DNA of 64,000 nt, from positions 1-64,000 of the forward strand of contig JACKHM010000003.1 of NCBI GenBank assembly GCA_020638995.1, given 5' to 3'. This document shows positions 8,855-16,748 of the stretch, in pieces. The notes below the pieces were generated by a model. It searched no databases. It saw only the letters and a program-made list of their open reading frames with translations, and was not told where the DNA came from. The position numbers and the translations under genes are program-made. This DNA comes from Planctomycetaceae bacterium. Lineage in GTDB: Bacteria > Planctomycetota > Planctomycetia > Pirellulales > Pirellulaceae. How positions within the stretch are numbered: the first letter of the stretch is position 1; each line of letters opens with the position of its first letter.

Positions 8855-9325
8855 TCATGCCGTCTCCACCGCCTGTCGTTTCTCGGCGATGAACTGAATG
8901 TGGTGCGGAATGTGATTGGTGATGCGCTCCAGCAGCGTCCGCAGCGAAATCGGGCCATCCTCGGAATGATTGACTGTACGGTCAAAGGCTTCCGGTTGGA
9001 GTGTTCGCAGAATGCGTGCCATGTGATTGCGAACGCTCTCGATCAACTGCAATTCTTCTTCGATGTCTCGGTGCTCGTATGCGAGGCGAGCCGCAAAGGC
9101 GTCGGGATCGCCGCCGAAGATGGTTGGTTCGTCTTCGGCCAGCGCCCGCTTCATCCGGTCGGCGTAAACTGGCTCGAAGTCGGCCAGATGACAGATGACT
9201 TGTCGTGTTGACCATTTGGCTGGAATCGGCGCAGAGTCGATCTGTTCAGGCGTCATCCCGTTGATAGCGTCACGTATCTTCTGCGGCCCGGCAGTGTATT
9301 CATCGATAAGTTCGGTGATTTCCAT
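8855..9325 (-). CDS. DinB/YfiT-like four-helix protein
   Basis: The protein has 156 residues with the layout of the DinB superfamily. A WSTRQVICHLAD motif near residue 40 supplies the first metal His, and a C-terminal NHIPHHIQFI motif supplies further metal His residues. These proteins bind a divalent metal in a four-helix bundle. Characterised members act as thiol-dependent transferases (for example with bacillithiol or mycothiol), but most are uncharacterised. There is no signal peptide. The gene is upstream of the 8190-8810 gene on the same strand and might be transcribed with it. Confidence 0.8.
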   Translation of the reverse strand: MEITELIDEYTAGPQKIRDAINGMTPEQIDSAPIPAKWSTRQVICHLADFEPVYADRMKRALAEDEPTIFGGDPDAFAARLAYEHRDIEEELQLIESVRNHMARILRTLQPEAFDRTVNHSEDGPISLRTLLERITNHIPHHIQFIAEKRQAVETA

Positions 9326-9376
9326 TCACACATCTCCAGAAGTGTTCTCGGGGGGGCCGATGATCGACCCGTTCCA

Positions 9377-9841
9377 CTACTCTGACTTCACTCGCTCGAA
9401 TTCAACGAGAATGTGCTGATTCTCGGGCGTCGAGGAAAATTCCGTGGGCCGGTCCTTTCCCGCTGGGGCAAAACACAGCTTTCGAGCGTTTTTCCCGAGT
9501 TGATAGATGCCGAGGAACTGGTCGCCCTTCCCGCCGCCATCGGTTGGCGTGAAGTCGATGGTCTTGGGCTTCTTAGTCGGGTCGAAGGTGCTGGTTCCCT
9601 TGCTGATTTCCATATTGCCAGAACGGAGGTTCCATGTGCCCTTGTCGTCGTTAACCACAGTGAGTTTCTTGGCGTCTTCATCCTTCGCCTTGTTGCCGTT
9701 GATGGTCAATGCCGTAACTTGCCAAGTGCCTTGGATTCGCTTTCGGTCCTTCCTGATCGCTTCGTCTTTGGCATCGTCGGCGGAAGAAGTGGCCGTGAGT
9801 AAGAGCCCGACGATCAGCAGGCTGAAGAGTGAATATCGCAT
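9377..9841 (-). CDS. Secreted TIGR03067-type planctomycete protein
   Basis: The start chosen is the ATG at 9841-9839, which places a clean signal peptide (MRYSLFSLLIVGLLL, cleavage near SSA) at the N-terminus; an upstream in-frame start would spoil it. The mature part begins with an I-Q-G-TW element and continues as a small beta-barrel domain with a lipocalin-like look (W near the start, then DPTKKPKTIDF, LGIY and RKLCFAP). This matches the TIGR03067 domain described mainly from Planctomycetes, and it is one reason for the taxonomic call. The function is unknown; members are presumed exported small-molecule or surface proteins. Confidence 0.8.
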   Translation of the reverse strand: MRYSLFSLLIVGLLLTATSSADDAKDEAIRKDRKRIQGTWQVTALTINGNKAKDEDAKKLTVVNDDKGTWNLRSGNMEISKGTSTFDPTKKPKTIDFTPTDGGGKGDQFLGIYQLGKNARKLCFAPAGKDRPTEFSSTPENQHILVEFERVKSE

Positions 9842-9938
9842 CGTTGTGGCCTCCACGAGTGTTTGGGACAAATCGACAACACTCGTCGATTATAGTGTTC
9901 GCCGCCATTGCCTGCGCTCGGTACAACACGGCACACTT

Positions 9939-10097
9939 TCAATCGAACCAGACATGGATGAGGACCGTGTTGCCTCGTTCCACAATGGGAAGCACGGCAC
10001 GCCCTCGAAACTCCGAGTTCCGTTGCAACCAATTGTAGAAGTCGTGGTTCAGGTATCCGGGCAGTTGGTCAGGTGGCTGTGCTTCGCCACGACACAC
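9939..10097 (-). CDS. Possible small protein, 52 residues
   Basis: A GTG at 10097-10095 opens a 52-residue frame ending in TGA at 9939. It contains a composition typical of real protein (YLNHDFYNWLQRNSEF, then VLIHVWFD). It lies directly downstream of, and in the same frame as, the gene at 10104-10508, separated only by that gene's stop and two codons. It may be a separate small gene or the former C-terminus of its neighbour after a stop-codon mutation. There is no recognised family and no clear ribosome binding site. Confidence 0.35.
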   Translation of the reverse strand: MCRGEAQPPDQLPGYLNHDFYNWLQRNSEFRGRAVLPIVERGNTVLIHVWFD

Positions 10098-10103
10098 GGG
10101 TCG

Positions 10104-10508
10104 TCATTTCCATTTCCCGACTGAACACAACGCAAGCTCTCGCAACCTGCCACGCCCATCAAACTCCCAGCCCCACGCCGCACCGTCTGCCTCGCAACTG
10201 TGCTGAATCAGGCGACCGCCTTTTTCCGAATGGAGTTTCAGCCATTCAGCAATCTTCTCCGATTCGGACCATTTTCCAATAAGGACAGGCACGTCGCCAA
10301 TGCCTGCGTCAGGATCGTAAGGGCTGTCGTATCTTCCGGTACTCTTGAACGACAAGAATCCGTCGTCTGAAAGATACGCTTCTTCAAGGAAGCATTTGAG
10401 TGGGCCAAGGCCACGGCCCTTTTTCGTCTGCAATGCCTTCCTTACCTTTGGCAGTGACTCATCCTTGATCTTCACGTCGATCAGATGTAGGGCGGTTTCG
10501 TATCCCAT
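10104..10508 (-). CDS. Hypothetical protein
   Basis: This 134-residue soluble protein begins MGYETALHLIDVKIK. It has alternating strands and helices, a WSESEKIAEWL helix in the middle, and a final beta segment with CEADGAAWGWEFDG. It resembles small bacterial proteins of unknown function that start with a GYE-L-L-DV strand. No catalytic or metal-binding motif stands out. The stop codon sits in frame with a further 50-codon open stretch (9939-10097), so the gene may once have been longer. Confidence 0.6.
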   Translation of the reverse strand: MGYETALHLIDVKIKDESLPKVRKALQTKKGRGLGPLKCFLEEAYLSDDGFLSFKSTGRYDSPYDPDAGIGDVPVLIGKWSESEKIAEWLKLHSEKGGRLIQHSCEADGAAWGWEFDGRGRLRELALCSVGKWK

Positions 10509-10514
10509 GCGTTG

Positions 10515-10736
10515 TCACCGCCGTTCCTGCCTTGTTGCGTGTTCTTGCATGATCCTGTCGAATTTATTCCATCCCATCTTGCATCCGTAAGTCGTTCCTT
10601 TCGGAAACCACACGAGGGAGCCATTTGAAACAGTCAGCGTGCCCAACACGGCCCCATCTGCTTTCACCGTAAACTCAATGTCGGCTCGTCCCAAGGGGCG
10701 CTTCGGAACGTCGAATGCTACTTCATGCTTTGCCAT
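10515..10736 (-). CDS. Small conserved hypothetical protein (73 aa)
   Basis: The start is set at the ATG 10736-10734, giving a 73-residue protein beginning MAKHEVAFDVPKR; upstream in-frame ATGs would add an unlikely basic extension. The body is a short beta-sheet segment with VKADGAVLGTL, then NGSLVWFPKGT and a C-terminal W-x-KFDRIM helix. The look is that of a widespread small bacterial family of unknown function. It lies 6 bp upstream of the 10104-10508 gene in the same direction, so the two are probably co-transcribed. Confidence 0.6.
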   Translation of the reverse strand: MAKHEVAFDVPKRPLGRADIEFTVKADGAVLGTLTVSNGSLVWFPKGTTYGCKMGWNKFDRIMQEHATRQERR

Positions 10737-10804
10737 CTGCTTTGCCTTTCGTAATGGAACAATTGTAGCCATCGCATCCCGGCGAAGTATGCGTGGCACA
10801 CCTG

Positions 10805-11692
10805 CTAAACTACTTCGTCAAACACGATCAATCGCTCAGGCCATCGCAATGCTGCCAACTTCAAGTTGAACCCACTCGACTTTCCTGCCCGCCGTTCGGT
10901 CCATCGCTTGCCAACTCCGTAATCGACGCAGAACGTCGAGTCGTTGCCACGGGGCTGACCATCGAGAATCGAATAATGGCCGAAGACGCTAAACGGACCT
11001 TCGTAGTCGTTCCACCATTGAACCCGCCGCTCATGGCGTATCTTTCCCGCTGAGTGGATCGGTGCGTCTGTCCGCTCTTCCGGTCCCGACGAAAGAACTT
11101 TGACTGGGTTCTTGTTCTGGTGCTCCAAATCCTTGTCGATGTCATCGAGGTCCAGATCGGGGAAGCTGCCTTCGATCAGTCCGTGGTGTTCGTCGTAGAG
11201 GGTGACGACATCGCTGGATTCTCTCGCAATGTCGATCATGTCATCGTTCCAGCAGGCATGAATTACCCGCAGGTCGTCACGCTCCAAAGCGATTGACAAT
11301 GTGCGGAAGAAGGCGAGGACTTTCTGCCGAATCGATTCGTCGGCAAGAATTTGCGGAACGACGATACCATCTTCCTTGTGTTCTTCACCAAAGAACCAGT
11401 TGTTGTCGTGCTTGCGATGGCCGAGCAGAATGTTCAGGTCATGGTTGCCAAGGACGCACTGGGCTCGGCCAGCTTCGACGAGGCTCTTTACAAGATCGAT
11501 GACTGCTGGACTATCCGGGCCACGGTCAGTGAGATCGCCAACGAAGGCGAGTCTTCGGCCATCGGGATGTTCACCATCGCCGCTGTAGCCAAGATGTCTG
11601 AGCAGTGAGCGGAGCGGATCGATCTCGCCATGAACATCGCCAACGATGTCGAGAGAGCCATCGAAGAGGGGTTGGATGAGGGAACACGACAT
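10805..11692 (-). CDS. Calcineurin-like metallophosphoesterase (PrpE/PP2A-like)
   Basis: The protein has 295 residues with all core metallophosphoesterase motifs: GDVHG near residue 18, GDLTDRGPDS near 50, GNHD near 82, and VFGHYS in the C-terminal half. Together these bind two metals. The spacing is like that of bacterial bis(5'-nucleosyl)-tetraphosphatase PrpE and the kinase-phosphatase Pnkp phosphatase domain. The substrate may be a dinucleoside polyphosphate or phosphoprotein, which cannot be decided here. The first four codons are followed at once by hydrophobic strand one, so no signal peptide is present. The next gene rightward is the broken Shedu gene. Confidence 0.85.
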   Translation of the reverse strand: MSCSLIQPLFDGSLDIVGDVHGEIDPLRSLLRHLGYSGDGEHPDGRRLAFVGDLTDRGPDSPAVIDLVKSLVEAGRAQCVLGNHDLNILLGHRKHDNNWFFGEEHKEDGIVVPQILADESIRQKVLAFFRTLSIALERDDLRVIHACWNDDMIDIARESSDVVTLYDEHHGLIEGSFPDLDLDDIDKDLEHQNKNPVKVLSSGPEERTDAPIHSAGKIRHERRVQWWNDYEGPFSVFGHYSILDGQPRGNDSTFCVDYGVGKRWTERRAGKSSGFNLKLAALRWPERLIVFDEVV

Positions 11693-11774
11693 TACTCAGG
11701 ACACGCCTTCGTTCAAATTGCGACTACTGTGAACCTTCAACAGTCAACAGCGAGATAACCGTCAGGCACAATTG

Positions 11775-11812
11775 GATCACGTGACGTTTGCGATAGCTAC
11801 TTTCACGTGATC
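11775..11812. repeat. Inverted repeat with two CACGTG palindromes
   Basis: GATCACGTGA at 11775-11784 is matched by TCACGTGATC at 11803-11812, a perfect 10-bp inverted repeat with an 18-bp spacer. Each arm contains the palindrome CACGTG. It lies in the 157-bp gap between the Shedu fragment and the metallophosphoesterase, upstream of the latter, so it may be a dimeric regulator site or a hairpin. Confidence 0.5.
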
Positions 11813-11849
11813 GATCAGACGATCAACATGCTGTTCCAGCTACTATGGC

Positions 11850-12425
11850 TCAGAAGGGAATCACCTCCCCTTGGCCAGCGAGTGGCGGAGCCGCTGAGTG
11901 CGTGCTTTCACCGAGGTTAGCGTTGATGATCTGGTCACTCGTGCGCACTAGACCGTCAAAAGTAACGACTTCGATATTGTGCAGATGTGAATTGTACATC
12001 CTGAGCGCAAGTCGCTTTCCTATCTGCTCCTCGTCGTCATCAGCAATGTGTCCAATCAACACTTTTGCTTTCACTTTATAAAGATCAGTGTGGTAACGGG
12101 CAATGAAGTGATCCCGCTGCCGTTCAATCTCTGAAATGTAGTGTCCAGCCTGATTCACAGCGTCGTTCACGTCAGCAGACACAATGATCTTGTTGCGATG
12201 CTGCTTGAACAGCGGTGCCTTGCTCCGCTTAAGTTCGATAATGTCGTATCCGTTGTCGGCACTCTTCAGCATCATGTCCAGATTCTCTTCATCGGTCCAA
12301 TGACGCTTCGGAATCTTCTCAACGTACTGCCCTCCCAACATCCACCAGTTCTGGTCAAGTAGCTGTTGGAACTCTTCTTCTTCAGCGTCTTCATCAATGA
12401 GCTTCCGAAGCTGGTTTTGAGCAGT
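11850..12425 (-). pseudogene. Shedu (DUF4263) nuclease, C-terminal half, cut off by a transposon
   Basis: On the minus strand the reading frame enters from the transposon edge and continues to the stop at 11850. It contains the catalytic half of a Shedu/DUF4263 protein: a LLDQNWWMLGG segment, then YDIIELKR, which is the core Glu-x-Lys of the PD-(D/E)XK-like nuclease. The N-terminal half is at 16176-16717. Removing the element 12426-16175 and one GCAGT copy joins the halves in frame through R-M-T-A-Q-N-Q-L-R. A shortened product could start at an internal ATG near 12341, but the full-length protein cannot be made. Shedu proteins are single-gene anti-phage nucleases. Confidence 0.85.
12421..12425. 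repeat. Target-site duplication, left copy (GCAGT)
   Basis: The five bases GCAGT abut the TGCGGCG end of the transposon here and recur at 16176-16180 at the other end. A 5-bp duplication is the size made by Mu/Tn7/Tn552-type elements. Collapsing the two copies restores the Shedu reading frame. Confidence 0.9.
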
Positions 12426-12484
12426 TGCGGCGTTTCATTTTAACTGACCGGAAAGCGCGGCGTTTGTCTCGATTTGATTGACCG
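12426..12484 (+). repeat. Transposon left end with two transposase-site repeats
   Basis: The outer repeat is 12427-12450 and the inner one 12457-12484. Both start GCGGCGTTT and end TGACCG, and differ by a 4-nt length change. The outer one pairs with the terminal repeat at 16151-16175. The rest of the non-coding left arm to 12643 is GC-rich, with CCCGCC-type repeats but no gene. Confidence 0.7.
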
Positions 12485-12643
12485 AGAATAGCCCGCCGTA
12501 AGCCCGCTCCGAGCCCGCCGTCGCGCATTATTTCTAGAAGCCCGCCTCTGTCTGGGCGGTGCGCGCAGAAGAAGAGGAACGAGCCTCGACGTTCGCATGA
12601 CAGGCCCGTTCCTCTCCAGTCAATCAATGATTCTTGCATCGTC

Positions 12644-13316
12644 TTGGCTGCCACCAATTCTTCAGTTCTGACCGCCTTCGAGCAGCATCGGCAAGCGATT
12701 GCCAACGGTGTTCGCTATCGCCATTGTTGCAGTCGTTGCGATGCGACCAGCGGCTTCACACGCCACGAACTGCGACGCCGCAAGCTGCGTGTGATTGTTG
12801 ATTTGACCGTGCAAGTCGTCAGTGTCGTCTTGGCTCGTTGGAGGTGCTCGCGATGTCGGCATGTGTTTACCGATTGGCCCGACTTTCGTACTGCCGCAGC
12901 GGCGTTATGCCAGCATCAGCCTGCTGCCCTTGGCCCGCGATTACTTGGAGCAGGATCGGCTCTCCTTGCAGCGGATCGTCGCGCCGCAGAAGCGTGTCAT
13001 CGGTTATGTCACGCCGCCGGAACGGAAGAAGATCGATGAGCGGGCGCTGCACCGCTCGACGCTGTGGCGGTTCTTGCAGTTCCTTGGCACGCAGTCGGTC
13101 GCCTTGCAATTAGGTCTCCAGCTATGCAGCGAACACGATCCGCTGTTCACCGACCATCGCTTTCTAGGTGCCGTCGCCCCGCATAAATACCGCAGTCCGC
13201 ACCGGGGTGAGATCTTACGCACCGCGCGCCGTTTACTGCATCTGATCGATCATTGGAATCGGATGTTTGCCGAATCGTTCTTCCCCCGCTTCGCAACAAG
13301 ATCACGGCCGCCTTGA
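12644..13316 (+). CDS. DUF6431-like zinc-ribbon transposon protein, frameshifted
   Basis: A TTG at 12644 opens a frame with a two-CxxC zinc ribbon (CCSRCD, then RWRCSRCRHVFTDWP). At about 12885, in TGGCCCGACTTTCG, the homologous sequence passes into the +1 frame (FVLPQRRYASISLLPLARDY) and runs to a stop at 13316. One surplus C in CCC would explain the break, and correcting it gives about 224 residues with the DUF6431 layout (zinc ribbon, then a PxFxxP-x-x-RY segment and a helical part). It could be an inactivating mutation, a sequencing error, or programmed frameshifting. Such proteins are found with DDE transposases, where their role is unproven. Confidence 0.6.
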
Positions 13317-13368
13317 GGTAGCTTGCTCCTTCGACAGACCACTTGGTTCCCGGCGAAGGAGAATTTTT

Positions 13369-14946
13369 ATGGGTCGTGACGATCAGGCGTGGGCCGTGTT
13401 TCGGTGCTCGCTACTCAGTCCGCTGCTGTTGGGAGAGATTCCTCAAGCGGAGCGCGAAGCGTACTTTCGCAAGCTGGCCGCCGAGGAGCGATTGCTGCCC
13501 AACGGACAACGCCAGTGCGTCTCGGTGCGAACGTTGCGGCGATGGTGGAAGCGGCTCCGCGATGAGGGAGTTGCCGGCACCTTTCGGCGCTCGCGCAGCG
13601 ACCGGGGCCAGCCGCGCGCCAACCAACAAGCCCTGTTGAATCGGGCCGTCGAACTGAAGAAGGAACAGCCGCGTCGTAGCGACGTCGTCATCAACCGCAT
13701 CTTGAAGCAAGAGTTCGGTCGCGGCGTACCGCGCTCGACACTCTATCGTCATCTCCATCGCGAAGGTGCCACGCGTCGCAAGCTGGGAGTCAGCGAGCAG
13801 ACCATTCGTTGTCGTTGGACGCGCGACGAAGCCGGAGCCTTGTGGGTCGGCGACTTCGAGCACGGCCCGCCGGTCGTGCAGCAAGGACGCGCCGTCAAGA
13901 CGCATCTCTCCGCCTGGATTGACTGCCACAGCCGCTACATCGTGGAAGCCAGATATTACCTCCGCGAGAATCTCGACATCCTGGTCGATTCGCTGTTGCG
14001 TGCCTGGTCGCATCATGACACCAGCCGAGAACTGTATGTCGATAATGCCAAGATCTATCACGCCGGTGCGTTGAAGCTGGCTTGCACCGAACTGAACATC
14101 AAGCTCCTTCATCGCCCGCCGCGCGATCCCGCGACCGGCGGCCTGATCGAACGTTTCTTTCAGACGCTGCAGGGACAACTGGAAGCCGAAATCCGCGCTG
14201 CCCAATTGCTATCACTGGGAGACATCAATCGCGCGCTGCAAGCTTGGCTGACGCAGGAATATCACGTTGCTGTCCATAGCGAGACCAAGCAGACGCCCCA
14301 CGATCGCTACCACTCGGCCACTCGCTTGCAACGCCCAGTGCGGCTGCAGAGTATCCTCCCGCTGTTTCATCGCCGCGAGCAACGGACCGTCGATCGCGAC
14401 TTCTCCGATGTCACGATCCTCGAACAAACCTTTGCTGTCGATCCCAAGCTGCGCGGCGATCGCGTGGAAGTTCGCTTCGATTCCTTTCAAACGCGTGAAG
14501 CGTTGCAGGAAGTTCAGCTCTTTCGACTCGACGGTGCTTATCTGGGCCTCGCCCGCCGCTATCAGCGCGAGCCAGGACATCATCCGCAACCTGCTCCGCC
14601 CCCACAGCAGAACTCTATTGAACCGTCCTACTTGAACGCCTTGCAGGCCAGCCACGAAGCCAGCCAACAACAACGGCGACAGCAAGGACTCGACTTTCAG
14701 TCCGCTCAACAACGCAACGTCTGGTCGCTCAGCAGCTTCGCCACGCTCGTGGCCCGCTTGCTGGGACGCACCGCGGGACTTTCGGCACTCAGCCGCGACG
14801 AACTCGATGCACTGCGTGCCTTTCACGCGCGACACGATCGCTTGCACGAAGCGCTCGTCCGCACGGCGGTCGCTCAGGCCGAAGCACTCACGATTCCACA
14901 CGTGTTGTGGCAACTTCAATCCCTCTTATCCACAGGAGACCCTTGA
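13369..14946 (+). CDS. DDE transposase (rve integrase core, TniA/MuA-like)
   Basis: The start is the ATG at 13369, 7 nt after AAGGAG. The 525-residue product has an N-terminal helix-turn-helix region (residues 60-140, with TLRRWWKRLRDEGV). Next is an RNase-H-type catalytic core with Asp in WVGDFEHG, Asp in YVDNAKI and Glu in GLIERFFQTLQ, the D-D-E triad. A Mu-type C-terminal beta-barrel region follows. It cuts and joins element ends, working with the ATPase encoded next. Its stop TGA overlaps the ATPase start (TGATG), so the two are coupled. Codon use and GC content are higher than in the surrounding defence genes, in keeping with transfer. Confidence 0.9.
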   Translation: MGRDDQAWAVFRCSLLSPLLLGEIPQAEREAYFRKLAAEERLLPNGQRQCVSVRTLRRWWKRLRDEGVAGTFRRSRSDRGQPRANQQALLNRAVELKKEQPRRSDVVINRILKQEFGRGVPRSTLYRHLHREGATRRKLGVSEQTIRCRWTRDEAGALWVGDFEHGPPVVQQGRAVKTHLSAWIDCHSRYIVEARYYLRENLDILVDSLLRAWSHHDTSRELYVDNAKIYHAGALKLACTELNIKLLHRPPRDPATGGLIERFFQTLQGQLEAEIRAAQLLSLGDINRALQAWLTQEYHVAVHSETKQTPHDRYHSATRLQRPVRLQSILPLFHRREQRTVDRDFSDVTILEQTFAVDPKLRGDRVEVRFDSFQTREALQEVQLFRLDGAYLGLARRYQREPGHHPQPAPPPQQNSIEPSYLNALQASHEASQQQRRQQGLDFQSAQQRNVWSLSSFATLVARLLGRTAGLSALSRDELDALRAFHARHDRLHEALVRTAVAQAEALTIPHVLWQLQSLLSTGDP

Positions 14947-15734
14947 TGTACCTCGAACATTTTCAATTCCGCACGCAGCCTTTCTCCGAACACGCGACCG
15001 CCGCTGCCTTGTGGCAAGATGCACGCATGAAAGAAGGACTCGCTCGGCTCGAGTTCCTGCTCAAGATGGGCGAACTGGGACTGGTCACCGGCGCGAGTGG
15101 CGTCGGCAAGTCGGCGCTCATCAAGCGACTGCTCAGCCGACTCACGCCGCAGCAGTGTGAGGTGGTCTATTGTCATCTGACCCATCTGCCTTCGTCAGGA
15201 TTGTTGAAGCTGATCGCGACGCAACTTGGCGAAGCGCCGAAGCGCGGCAAGGATCGTCTTTACGAACAGATCCTAGAGCGGGCTCAACGCAGCGAGGGCA
15301 CCTTGCTGCTGATCTTCGATGAAGCCCATCTGCTCACGTCGGAATCGTTGACCGACTTGCGGCTGTTGATCAGTTCGGCCTTGGAAATCGGCCCGCCGTT
15401 GAAGATTCTGCTCGTCGGCCAAGAGTCGCTCCGCGGCACGATCAAGCGGGCTCAACATGCCGACCTGCTGAACCGGGTGTCGGTCCGTTATCAGCTGCGG
15501 CCGCTCAGCAAGGAGCAGACCGCCCAGTACGTGGACTTTCAGGTCTCGCAAGCGGGCGGCGATGGGAAGATTTTTGACGCGGAAGTCAAGGATCTGCTGC
15601 ACGACTTCACCGGCGGCCTGCCCCGCGCCATCAACAACTTGGCCATCGCCTGCCTGCTGCAAGCCACGGCGCTCGATGTGGCACGCGTCGATGAAGACGT
15701 GTTCCGGCAAGCGGCTGGCGAGTTTCAACTCTAA
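14946..15734 (+). CDS. Transposition AAA+ ATPase (TniB/ExeA-like)
   Basis: The ATG at 14946 shares a base with the transposase stop. The 262-residue protein starts with an FxxxPF-type motif (FRTQPFSEH) common to ExeA/TniB proteins. It has Walker A GASGVGKS near residue 46, Walker B LLLIFDEAH near 115, a sensor-like LLVGQESL and an arginine-containing LLNRVSVRY segment. It is expected to bind target DNA and activate the DDE transposase, as MuB, TnsC or TniB do. It is complete and probably functional. Confidence 0.9.
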   Translation: MYLEHFQFRTQPFSEHATAAALWQDARMKEGLARLEFLLKMGELGLVTGASGVGKSALIKRLLSRLTPQQCEVVYCHLTHLPSSGLLKLIATQLGEAPKRGKDRLYEQILERAQRSEGTLLLIFDEAHLLTSESLTDLRLLISSALEIGPPLKILLVGQESLRGTIKRAQHADLLNRVSVRYQLRPLSKEQTAQYVDFQVSQAGGDGKIFDAEVKDLLHDFTGGLPRAINNLAIACLLQATALDVARVDEDVFRQAAGEFQL

Positions 15735-15747
15735 CAGGAGCCCTCTC

Positions 15748-16044
15748 ATGGCCAGACGCTTCACCGACCAGCAGCTTCGGCAACTGCGTAACGAGGTCCC
15801 CTTCCCATGGTTGTTGCAACGCCTCGCTTGGCCACACCGCCGTCGCGACGGACAGCTGATCTTCGTCTGTCCCCGCTGCGGCGAAAGCCGCTCGGACCTC
15901 AATCCGCAAGAGAACTTGGTTCGCTGCTTCCACTGCCAGACCAACTTCAACCCGATCGACTTCACAATGGCGGCTCGCGATTGCGGTTTCGTCGAGGCCG
16001 TTCAACACCTCCTCAGTCTCACCGACCGCCACCAGACCCACTAA
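15748..16044 (+). CDS. CHC2-type zinc-finger protein of the transposon
   Basis: The 98-residue protein starts at an ATG 7 nt after CAGGAG. It contains the CHC2 zinc-finger pattern of DnaG-type primases, CPRCG then RCFHCQ, followed by FNPIDFTMAARDCGFVEAVQ, which matches the short helical tail after the primase finger. The TOPRIM catalytic domain is absent, so it cannot prime DNA by itself. It may help recognise DNA or a replication fork for target choice; that is inference. It is the last gene of the element and lies 131 bp from the right end. Confidence 0.75.
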   Translation: MARRFTDQQLRQLRNEVPFPWLLQRLAWPHRRRDGQLIFVCPRCGESRSDLNPQENLVRCFHCQTNFNPIDFTMAARDCGFVEAVQHLLSLTDRHQTH

Positions 16045-16126
16045 TCCACATCACCATGAACAACGGGCCGCAATCCACCGCCCGTCTTTCATGCGCCTCC
16101 CCAAGCTCTTTCGACGCCCCAACATC

Positions 16127-16175
16127 CGGTCAGCCAAAACGAGACTATCGCGGACAATTAATCTGAGACGCCGCA
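16127..16175 (-). repeat. Transposon right end with two transposase-site repeats
   Basis: Read inward on the minus strand, the terminal repeat TGCGGCGTCTCAGATTAATT (16175-16156) matches the left terminus at most positions. The inner repeat at 16145-16127 reads GTCTCGTTTTGGCTGACCG and matches the left inner repeat. Confidence 0.75.
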
Positions 16176-16180
16176 GCAGT
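16176..16180. repeat. Target-site duplication, right copy (GCAGT)
   Basis: These five bases directly follow the CCGCA end of the element and are identical to 12421-12425. Confidence 0.9.
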
Positions 16181-16717
16181 CATTCGGTGCGAAGCCCTGA
16201 GCGCTGATGCCACCATTCGGCGATTGTCCGTCTCGCCGAGCGCCGGCAACTTTTGCAGTTCTTCTGATCGCTCTGCCAGAATGGAGATGACGCCAACAAG
16301 ATTTGGCGATTCGAGTTCACTCAGCAGATCGAAGAGTTCCTGAACAGACGGCGATGGCTTTCCTTCCATGACAGTGTACTCGCCGGGTGCATTGGCATCC
16401 TTGTAAGTGTCGAGGAAGGCTCGCAGCTTCTCGATCTCGTCATCTTTGCATCCCCAGTGCTTGAGGCGATCCTTCACATCCCATTGAATCCCCGTGCCGA
16501 CTCGAAACTTGTAATCATTTACATGCAGCTCGCAGTGAGACACTTCACCCGAAGTCGGGTTCGTAAATTGCAGGATACTCGCAACCTTGTATGTCTGTGG
16601 GCCGTTCTTGATGACGCAGTTCTGAGTCAGGGAACAGTTCAGGATGCTCGATTGTCGGGAGTTGATCGATACAAGGAACTCCTCCTCGGAAGGTCGAGTG
16701 TGTTTCTTCTTACCCAT
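16176..16717 (-). pseudogene. Shedu (DUF4263) nuclease, N-terminal half
   Basis: The original ATG is at 16717-16715. About 180 residues of the N-terminal, non-catalytic half of the Shedu protein are intact, including a beta-rich domain and a helical linker ending ASALRASHRMTA. The frame then runs into the transposon and meets a stop about 10 codons later, at 16145. The remaining half is at 11850-12425. The truncated product lacks the ELK nuclease core. Only Shedu itself is normally needed for defence, so this immunity gene is presumed dead unless the element excises precisely. Confidence 0.85.
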
Positions 16718-16748
16718 GGGAGTCGCACCTATACATCAAAAGACCGGC

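Larger units (their letters stand above)
12426..16175 (+). mobile_element. 3,750-bp Mu/Tn7-like transposon inserted in the Shedu gene
   Basis: Both ends begin TGCGGCGT (TG...CA element). The left end reads TGCGGCGTTTCATTTTAACT and the right end, inverted, reads TGCGGCGTCTCAGATTAATT, giving imperfect terminal inverted repeats. Each end has a second internal repeat (left 12457-12484, right 16127-16145) sharing GTCTCG-TTT-TGACCG, as expected for transposase binding sites. Four plus-strand genes lie inside: a DUF6431-like protein with a frameshift, a DDE transposase, an AAA+ ATPase and a CHC2-type zinc-finger protein. A 5-bp duplication flanks it. No resolvase or cargo is visible. The complete ends suggest recent insertion, although the first gene appears shifted. 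Confidence 0.9.

Noticed and set aside
12822..13316. Independent transposon gene starting inside the zinc-ribbon gene
   Set aside because: The similarity continues across the frame change without gap, so one frameshifted gene is a simpler account than two genes.
13411..14205. Long minus-strand open frame opposite the transposase
   Set aside because: Antisense shadow in a GC-rich gene; the plus strand has the D-D-E motifs and a strong ribosome binding site.
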